Below, in pieces: positions 56,426-64,000 of a stretch of 64,000 nucleotides of DNA (within the stretch, counting starts at the first letter, position 1; each line of letters starts with the position of its first letter). The position numbers and the translations under genes are program-made. The DNA is from Sabellastarte sp. h YS-2021 (lineage: Eukaryota; Annelida; Polychaeta; Sabellida; Sabellidae). The notes below the pieces were generated by a model. The model was not told the origin of the DNA. It saw only the letters and a list, made by a program, of their open reading frames with translations, and did not search any database. The stretch is taken from NCBI GenBank assembly GCA_964017235.1, contig OZ024936.1, positions 89,626,537 through 89,690,536 of the forward strand, given 5' to 3'.

Positions 56426-58540
56426 ATGGAGCTAATTAATGAAAATGGAGCTCCGAGAAATGGGACTCTTGCTGATATCCGCAGATCAACCAGAGCACAA
56501 TACCACTATGCCATTAGACATGCCCAAAAAGTAAAAGACCAAAGAATTGCCAATAAGCTAGCCACAAAAGTGTTTAACAGTAGACCAAATGAGTTCTGGA
56601 ATAATGTCAGGCGTATGAAAGGTAATTTTACATCATTACCAAATACAATTGATCGTGTTACAGGCAGTAAGAATATCAGTGAGTTATTTGCATCTAAGTA
56701 CCGTGATCTGTACAATTCTGTTCCATATATGAGCAAGGACAATTTGCAGATATAAAGGACAAAATAAATAAATTGGCACTTGGTAGATGTTGTAAAACTA
56801 ATTGTTATAACTCGCATGTTTTTTCTGTTAATGATGTTACACAAGCTTTAAAAAAGTTAAAAAGGGGAAAGAGAGATGGAGTCACTGAGCTATCCTCAGA
56901 TAACATTATAAATGGTGGACATAGACTGAATATATTCATGTCATTGCTACTCAATTCTATTCTTAAGCATTGCTATTCTCCTAAAGGGCTAAATACATCA
57001 GTTATCATTTCTATACCAAAAAATAAGAGGAAATCTTTGAATGACTCAGGTAACTATCGAGGTATAGCCTTATGTAGTGTCATTGGAAAGTTATTAGAAA
57101 TGTTAATCCTAAGCCAAAACAAAGATGTACTGAAAACCTGTAAATATCAATTTGGTTTTAAACCGAATCATTCAACAAGTATGTGTACTTTTGGTGTAAA
57201 CGAGGTAGTAAAATACTATAACAATAATAAGACAGATGTATACATGATGATGCTTGATGCCTCAAAGGCCTTTGATCGTATAAACTAATAGTATGTAAAG
57301 TTGTTTCAGACACTACTTGACATAGGTCTCTGTCCTGTGATTTGTTGCCTGCTAGCTTATATGTATACCAATCAGTGCATCAGAGTGAAATGGGAAGATT
57401 GTTTATCCTCGCCTGTCAAAGTCTCTAATGGAGTGAAACAAGGGGGAATTCTCTCTCCTATTCTTTTCACAGTATATATGGATAAGTTGCTCCAAAAACT
57501 AAGTAAATCTAAAATGGGATGTCACATTGATAGGAATTATATGGGTAGCTTTGGATATGCAGACGATATTGTATTGTTAGCACCAACACTGTATTCATTA
57601 AAACAGATGATGACATTGTGTGATGATTTTGGAAAAGAATATCATGTAACATTTAATCCTGACAAATATCAATTTATCCACATTCCATCTGATAATGACA
57701 GTAAAATAGAAGGAATAAGTCACAATGGTTGTTACATAAAGACTGTCAACAAAGCAACACATCTGGGTCATGCTATTAGTGTGTACAATAATGATGTAGA
57801 ATTAAATGATGGTATAAACACTTCTATTGTTGCTGTAAATGGTATTATCAATACATTTCATAATTGTGATGTTTATGTAAAGTATAAACTGTTTAAAAGT
57901 TCCTGTATGTGCCTTTATGGCTCTGTATTGTGGAGTTATGACTCTAAATCCATGAAAAAGTTTTATGTTGAATGGCGAAAAGCAGTTAGAAGATTACTGA
58001 ATCTACCCTATGACACACATTCTGACTATCTGCATTTAATAGTTAGTGATAACCCTGTAAATATTCAAATGTTCAAGAGATTCAATAAATTTATGTATAA
58101 AGTATCAACAAGTGACAACCACTGTATAAATATTGCTGGTATACTTGCTTTTAATGGCAGTGATTCTAATGTTTGTAAAAATATCAACTGTATCTCTCAA
58201 ATGTTAAACTGTGACAGGATTCGTGTTTATCTTCTCCAAGTCAGTTTGCTAGATTTGTTAAAGAATATTTAATCAAAGATGAGAAAGAGCACATTAAGGT
58301 AATCACTGGTAATATTATGGATTTATTAACACTTAAAGATGCAAAAAACACCAGATTCAGTAACGAAGAAATAAACTTTATGTTATCATGTATATGCAGT
58401 GAGTAATAATTACACGTCTGTAATTATGTAAATATTTGTTGTTTTTTTTTGTTTTTTTTGTGTGTGTGTGTGTTTCCATTTGTAAATGTGAAATTGTAGT
58501 TTCAACTGTACCATGAGTACGAAATAAATAAATAAAAATA
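56426..58540 (+). mobile_element. Second LINE, 5'-truncated, RT nearly intact
   Basis: Frames 56426-56755, 56773-57288 and 57301-58272 together make one RT: linker, IISIPKNKRKSLNDSGNYRG, LDASKAFDRIN, then NGVKQGGILSPILF, the catalytic GYADDIVLLAP and a long C-terminal region. Only one frameshift (near 56758) and two adjacent stop codons (57286-57291) interrupt it, so it is younger than the neighbouring L2/CR1 copy and unrelated to it. The 3' end is a T/GT-rich tract and a short AAATAAATAAATAAAA tail at about 58521-58538. Clade not determined. Confidence 0.88.
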
Positions 58541-58941
58541 TACTTGGTAATCCCCTTCCATCGGCTGAGGTGGTTAAGAACCTTTGTGTCTGGTTTGATT
58601 TGGAATTTTAACCCCAAAGTTTAACACCAAATTTTCAGGGTATGTTTAACCCAAGAGAATCTAGAGCTGACTAGGTTTTGGTCGGTATCCGGCAACTATT
58701 GTTGCTATAAGTTAAATTAGTACAGGGAATGAAGACAGTAATAGTTTAAGGCAAGAGATCTCGCAAATCAATGACAAACAAAAAATTTTCAAACAGTTAA
58801 AAAAAATCACTGCAATAGGAAGACGGACAGCAGACAACAGAGATGAAAGTAGGATTGATGAATACTAAAGTGAATTGTAGTATAGGAGACGAAGACTTTA
58901 GAGCCCTCAGTATTCATGATTAAAAATTGATGAGGTGCGAC

Positions 58942-59490
58942 CTGGGGCCGATTTCATAAAGGGACTTAAGTCCAGATTAAGACTTAAATTTAAGACTTTG
59001 GTCTTAAATTTTGTCAACAGATTGCTAAGTCTGTGGTCTTAGACTTAGCGGATTTCACAAAGCAGATAATCCATGAAATTGCTAAGTCAGTGGACTTAAC
59101 TTAAAGTCTGGTAGGTAGTGGGCTTAAATTTTGTAAACTTTTCTCCACTTCAGAATTTGAAAAGGCTGTAAATAAGATATAATTATACAGAACACGTTTC
59201 TGAAGTAGTCTTTGGGAAGTTTACATGATGTAACAAGGGTTTCTGTTTCAAAACAGCACTTATCATTATCAAAAATGCATCAAATGAAGGATATAAAATG
59301 TCATATGACACAGAAAACCACAGTGGTTATTTGATAAGCTTGGACTTAGCTAAGTCATACCCTTTGTGAAATCCATTAAAGTCCCAGACCTAGCTAAGAC
59401 AAAAGTCTTAGATTTAAGTCCAAGACTTAGCCAAAACCTTGGCTAAGTCTAAGTCCCTTTGTTTAAGTCCTTTAGTGAAATCGGCCCCTG
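58942..59490. mobile_element. Palindromic GGGGCC-ended MITE, complete copy
   Basis: Begins CTGGGGCCGATTTCATAAAG and ends with its complement (GAAATCGGCCCCTG). Inner words GACTTAAGTC, CTTAGACTTAG and AAGTCCAAGACTTAGC repeat in both orientations. Long partial homology to 62826-63160. No ORF. The 400 bases before it, 58541-58940, show nothing recognisable. Confidence 0.8.
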
Positions 59491-59780
59491 TATCTCAGTT
59501 CAATTGCTATTTCCCCAGGCTGTTGGATATAGATAGCCCTGAGGCTATTTATAACATTCTGTACAAGAGTCAATTTAGCCAAAGACAGCAAATCTCCATC
59601 AGACTAGGTAACACTTATGCATCCCCATAGATAGTATGGGATCCTTAATGATAGTTAGTCTAATAACTTGGGATTTAAGATTTGGGGGATTTTTTGTGGC
59701 CACCAGGAAATGTTCAGGTGTAAGTTATTTTCCGAGAATTTATTGACGGGGTGACAATTTCCCTATTTTTATGTTTCCAG

Positions 59781-59905
59781 CTGATGCTTTTAAGTGTATC
59801 CCCACTGAGTTTGCATGTGATGGCCACAGAAACTGTGCAGAGGAAAGTGACGAGGACCTGGTGTGGTGCAGACACATTCCAGCAAGAAACTGCTACCCTG
59901 GATAC
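59781..59905 (+). CDS. Single exon: LDL-receptor class A repeat, C-terminal half
   Basis: An acceptor (TTTTTATGTTTCCAG) precedes and a strong donor (GTAAGTATG) follows. The exon is 125 bases, entering in phase 1 and leaving in phase 0, and encodes FKCIPTEFACDGHRNC followed by SDEDLVWC and RNCYPGY. This is the second half of an LDLa module: cysteines 3-6 plus the calcium-binding acidic motif (D-G...SDE). Cysteines 1-2 must lie in an upstream exon that I could not find in the window. The gene would be an extracellular or receptor protein on the plus strand. What comes after the LDLa module (RHIPARNCYPGY) is not diagnostic; an LDLa-containing GPCR such as the GRL101 type is one possibility. Confidence 0.72.
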
Positions 59906-60075
59906 GTAAGTATGGAAACCCTGTATGTGTTGGATACCCTTGATATGCGAGTATAGATACCCTGGATAATGTGAGTTTGGCAAGCCTGGAAATGAAAGTA
60001 TATTAACTGTGCAAATGCAAGGAGAGAAACCCTGGATATGTTAGCATAGATAGCCTGGATATATTTTAAAGACAC
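59894..60075 (+). repeat. Degenerate repeat built on the exon-intron junction
   Basis: ACCCTGGATACGTAAGTATGG at the exon end recurs in altered form at about 59934, 59958, 59983, 60029 and 60052 (ACCCTGGATAATGTGAGTTT, AGCCTGGATATATTTTA and so on). The period is mostly about 24 bases. Confidence 0.65.
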
Positions 60076-60850
60076 CTATATCTGCTAGTGTAGAAACCCA
60101 GTATATTTCATTATTAAAACCAAGGATATTGTAGATTAATTCATTTGGGTTGAATGTAACTTTCCACACATTCTATAGGTTCAGAGATGTTGCCAGACTA
60201 CGCGATTGTGAGGATCTTGCAATTTTTTTAAAATCTCATGCGATTTCGAAACTACAGTACGGTATATTACAGGTTTACTACACGCAAATGCAAGGACCCA
60301 ATGCGTGAAGAGAATAGCTTACATGACCTTAACATACACTAAATATTTGCTGTATCATCGCTAGATGACAGGAAGAGCTGTCAGTGTGCATGCGTGAACT
60401 CAACTGTAAGGAATTTTTCTATTGGTCGATATGTGACCCCTTTCTAATTCTCGTCCAATCAGAATTGAGCACACAGACGTCTTCGGTAGCAGACAAAAAT
60501 ATTGTGGTTATATGACAGGCGTTTAAAGGATAAATATGGATGCAAACAAAATTAAAATAAATTGGAAGAGATGTGTAGGTAATACATCCATTAGTGATTT
60601 CATCAAACCCAAGGTGTGCAACACAGATGAAAACAATAATGCTAGCAGTTCAGTAATCAGTAATCCCCCTTTGTATTTTTGAAATCTCCCCCTTTTTTAG
60701 ACCAAGGGGGGAATTCCCCCTCTTTCATCAAAAGCTGCCAACATCTCTGCATCTCTGTAGGTTACATCAGAGACGATAATTTTTAGAAGTGAGGGAATGT
60801 AGTGCATACTAATTGGTCATTGCGCACTAACAAAAAACACATCTGCAAGC
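60076..60850. other. Putative intron or intergenic DNA, no feature seen
   Basis: Contains a short run of C/T-rich sequence near 60660-60725 (CCCCCTTTTTTAG) but no ORF or known repeat that I recognise. Confidence 0.5.
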
Positions 60851-60854
60851 AACT

Positions 60855-61542
60855 GCTAGGGGCAGGATTCATGAAAGGTCTCAAGTCTCAAATCTGAGAT
60901 TTTGATCTCAAATCTAAGATTTTTTTCATAGATTTTTCTCAGATTTGAGACCTTTTGCTCAGCCGGGATTCACAAAAGATCTCAGGCTAAGATTTTTCTC
61001 AGATTTGGTCTCAAATCTTAGACTGCCTAGGGGGTGACTTAAGTTTTCATCAAATAGAGTATATGGAATAAAAAGTCACAAAACAAAATGAAATAGTGAA
61101 GTATGACATATTATTTAACTTGTAACACAAAATTTGAATATATATTAAGAGTTTGTACAAAAACTACAGTAAGCATTTACATTATAAATTTCCATGAGTG
61201 GCTTTGTTTTGCTGTTATAATCAGTTTTTTTTTAATGTCAGTACATATTATAGTAAAAAGACAATGTTTTGCTTGATTGAAAATATTCTAAAATGTGAGT
61301 ATATCATTATGGTAGAGTGGAAAAATATAAATGTGTATACTTTCCACTAATCCCCACAAAATGTTACATCAGTTTTGATTGGTCCAGACTCAAAACTTGG
61401 CTGAGTTTTTGGTCTCAGCCGAGATCCCCTTTTGTGAATCTCAACTTAAGCAGAATCTCAGCTGAGACAAAAATCTCAGATTTGAGCAAAATCTCAGCTG
61501 AGATTTGGCTAAGACTTGAGACCTTTCGTGAATCCGGCCCCA
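60855..61542. mobile_element. Palindromic element, related to the GGGGCC family
   Basis: Left end GGGGCAGGATTCATGAAAGG, right end CCTTTCGTGAATCCGGCCCC. Inside, ATCTCAGATTTGAGACC-type words repeat in both orientations, and a second pair (GGGATTCACAAAAGATCTCAG and TTTTGTGAATCTCA) lies about 100 bases in from each end. The central AT-rich part (61030-61370) is unique. No ORF. Confidence 0.7.
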
Positions 61543-61614
61543 GTTTTCCCACTTGTACTGTGAAAACAGCAGTCGGATTTCGACTTCAGGTTTATTCCTC
61601 GTAGTGAACAGGTC

Positions 61615-61941
61615 ATGCCCGCTAGTAAACACGTGACTTCACCAGAAGGTTGTTCTGTTTTTAACATCCATGCTCTCGTCCGGGCCACTGGTGTTCCAAA
61701 TTACATGCAGGCAAGGATACCTGTGTCATCTCAACTCAATGTGAATGCTTGGAAGAACGCCCTAGGGGGTTATTGGGACCAACAATTATTACAATCAAGT
61801 GAATTCGGCTTTCCTGTAGACTTCAATAGAAACTATGCTCTCAGGTGTAAACAGGGCAATCATAGCTCAGCCACAGAATACCCTAGTGACGTAGACGCGT
61901 ATATTGAGGAAGAATGTTGTTTTGGTGCGCATTCTGTTTGA
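61615..61941 (+). pseudogene. Retroelement polyprotein fragment (pre-RT region)
   Basis: About 109 codons: LNVNAWKNALGGYWDQQLL, EFGFPVDFNRNYALRC, then NHSSATEYPSDVDAYIEEE. The last pattern (NH, A, VDAYIEEE, GA) resembles the segment just before the RT in DIRS/Ngaro-type elements, but is unlike the DIRS families elsewhere in this window. No RT follows. Assignment is tentative; the frame at 61976-62239 after it has no recognisable domain. Confidence 0.45.
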
Positions 61942-62336
61942 GTAATGGGAAACAATTGGGGCACGCAGAGAAAGATTGTACACAGAAAAAAGCTGGTACA
62001 AAAAACGAGTCAGTGACTGCTCATCAATAGGATGTAGCAGTCAGCCTGAAACTGAATTAAATACAAGTAATTGTAAAACAGAGTGTGTAAACAAGCAAAT
62101 TGACAGTGAACATGTAAATGAGTATGCTATTTCCCATGAATCAAATCCTGAACCTGAGAGGCAGGTATCAAGTGCATCACCTTCTGTGCAACAGAGCCTC
62201 CTCAGTGGATTCATGAATACTGTTTTTATATGCCACTAGTTTTGAAGGTGTGCCCTATTTTAAGGTGACCTTAAACTCCCTTATATAAAAAATTTATGTC
62301 CAGTTTACGTTTTTCACAGATAAACTTTATTTGTCT

Positions 62337-62620
62337 GCCACTGTGGCCTAGTTGGTAACACACTCACCTAGGAACACAGGGGACATGTATTCAAACCCAG
62401 CTACAGGCGGATACATAGTGGCTGGGATGACCTCTGTCATTGGGTCCTATCCCCAGTGGCAGCTTCAAGAACCTCAAGGACATTGGTAAATGGTCATCCT
62501 TGAGCCTCTGTCTTTCAGTTAGGGGAATGTTGGTCACTTTACAGATGGGTTGTCCCTGTACAGTTGGATGGATCAAATAGGTGTCGCATGAAATTTGTTT
62601 CCTTGTGAAAGAAGTTCCTC
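62337..62620 (+). repeat. tRNA-derived SINE-like element
   Basis: ACTGTGGCCTAGTTGGTAAC (A box) and GTATTCAAACCCAG (B box) are about 50 bases apart, as in tRNA-derived SINEs. Related to the fragment at 41248. The 3' end is not clear. Confidence 0.5.
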
Positions 62621-62825
62621 AAAGTTGAAACTAAACCACAGTTAGCAAATATTTGTGTGTTATTACTGATAAATGATTGCTTAAAAAGTTATATAGTAAC
62701 TTACAAAAATGTGTTGAATATTATGTTAAATGTTATATTTTTCAGCATGCATGATAGCGTAGAAATGGGTAAAAGGAACAAATTTCATGGTCACAAATTT
62801 CATGGGACACAAGGCTTTGAGTCCT

Positions 62826-63165
62826 GGGGTCGGTTTCACAAAAGGACTTAGCCTGGACTTAGACTTAAAATCAAGACATTTGTCTTTAAATCATGCTATG
62901 TCCCTGGTCTTAGACTTAGCAGATTTCACAAAGCAACAACTCCTAAGCTTTGACTAAGTTTTGGAGCTCAAAATTAAGCCTACCTGGGAGTGGGCTTAAC
63001 TTTTGTAAACAAAGACTTAAAGATGGCTGCCATAAATTTCTCTCCGCTTCAAAACTGGAAATGGCTGTAAATAAAGTATAAATATAAAAACTACCTTCCT
63101 AATGTAGTCTTTGGAAAGTTTTTATATGATACTACTGGTTACATCTTCATGGAAAAAATGAGATA
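62826..63165 (+). mobile_element. Palindromic GGGGCC-ended MITE, 5' part
   Basis: CTGGGGTCGGTTTCACAAAA onward aligns with 58942-59230 for over 300 bases (GGTCTTAGACTTAGC, GATTTCACAAAGCA, GTAGTCTTTGG). The 3' half is missing; the alignment ends near 63165. Confidence 0.75.
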
Positions 63166-63289
63166 AGCCCTGGTCCAAGTTAGATCCCATTAGATTTTGA
63201 CAATGATCTGGATCACAGTCCGGATACAAAGATACTTTTTATTACCTGCCTTGGCACAGGTCAGTGCTCTCTGAGTGCTCTTGTTTAAA

Positions 63290-63660
63290 AGTTAAAACAC
63301 CTCCAGGTTGCCCCATTTTGTCTGAGTTGTTCACACTAGTACCATCAATAACAGTGGGACTTCAGTACTACAAATGTTGGTCACCAAGAAGCAACCTCTA
63401 TTAACCTCAACTCACCTTCGTTAGCCATCGGATGAACGCATGATGAAATGACCAATACCTTAATTCGCCTTATGTTGCGGTATTTCACTGAAAAACGACT
63501 GAATCACAACCTTATTTACACCATGGACCACACCTTCGGTTACCGTAGTGAGAAATTCATCTGAACATGTGCGGAATCGTCTGCGAATGTTTATGGTACC
63601 AAATTCAGAGGCGGAAATTTCAAATAATTTAAAACTCCAGTAGGATGTGCAAGGTTTGCC
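63290..63660 (-). repeat. Dispersed repeat X, uninterrupted copy
   Basis: Reverse complement matches 41560-41825 joined to 48207-48330, that is, the sequence flanking DIRS copy C without the DIRS element. Joint region on the minus strand: GGTGACCAACATTTGTAGTA. The last 340 bases of the window show nothing recognisable. Confidence 0.75.
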
Positions 63661-64000
63661 ACTAACTTGCAAGGTCACAATCAGACATTGGGCGGTGATC
63701 CAAGGACAGGGACGTTTCACCAAATGCGGGTGATACCGCCTGTAGTGTTATTGGGGTTGTACGATTTCTTATTTTTATAACTGTGTAAACAGAGTATCTC
63801 TTTGAACTAGAAAACAGATCCCATTTTATGCTAAATTCTACTTACACTGGTTCTCAGTAAGTATGAATTATTTATAAAGTGCCAAATTGATGAAGAAACC
63901 CTCTATGGCGCTTATGTCAAAGAGGGGATTATAGTATAATTTCCGAAAGGAAGTCCGTGTCCATGTTAACGCCTCATAGGAAACTTCTTACTGATATTCC

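Noticed and set aside
61976-62239. An 87-codon frame as a coding exon
   Set aside because: Low-complexity polar sequence without a domain, no good splice sites, and next to a retroelement fragment.
62345-62405. Possible tRNA gene
   Set aside because: A and B box-like words are present but no acceptor stem or anticodon arm can be formed; a SINE fits better.

Overview
The window looks like nuclear DNA of an invertebrate metazoan. The evidence is single-exon VIT/VWA-domain genes, one spliced LDL-receptor class A exon, non-LTR retrotransposons (one with a 2A-like peptide), many short inverted-repeat elements and several DIRS-type tyrosine-recombinase retrotransposons. The sequence is AT-rich. 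I cannot name the species; a lophotrochozoan or an invertebrate deuterostome would fit. There are no operons, CRISPR arrays, rRNA genes or convincing tRNA genes.

Layout. 1-1425 is the 3' end of DIRS family 1 copy A. 1426-3040 is empty AT-rich DNA with one palindromic-repeat fragment. 3201-18099 is a very large, decayed DIRS relic (family 2, 14.9 kb) containing three apparently identical 2,548-bp tandem units, a 133-bp and a 131-bp satellite, and eroded RT, RNase H and recombinase sequence. It splits an older MITE. 18.4-23.8 kb and 34.0-38.6 kb are a direct segmental duplication, each unit carrying a minus-strand VWA5A-like gene; the first is intact and the second has one frameshift. Between the units lie a MITE, DIRS family 1 copy B (24294-30458), the 3' end of a fourth DIRS family (about 30690-31042) and a minus-strand LINE fragment. 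38.6-41.8 kb holds several MITEs and a SINE-like fragment. 41826-48206 is the most complete DIRS family 1 element, copy C. 48.8-56.4 kb is an L2/CR1-like LINE split by a third DIRS family (49488-54813). A different LINE follows at 56426-58540. The last 5 kb holds the LDLa exon, palindromic elements, a retroelement fragment and a SINE-like repeat.

How it fits together. The only host coding sequence I can support is the VWA5A-like pair and the LDLa exon. Nearly everything else is transposon. The DIRS elements all follow one architecture: inverted terminal repeats plus an internal complementary region that reads as the reverse complement of the joined right and left ends. For three of them the pre-insertion target is recognisable inside this window (a MITE, a LINE and a dispersed repeat), so element boundaries and insertion order can be read directly. 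Element ends are good to about 10 bp; similarity calls come from reading translations, not from database searches.
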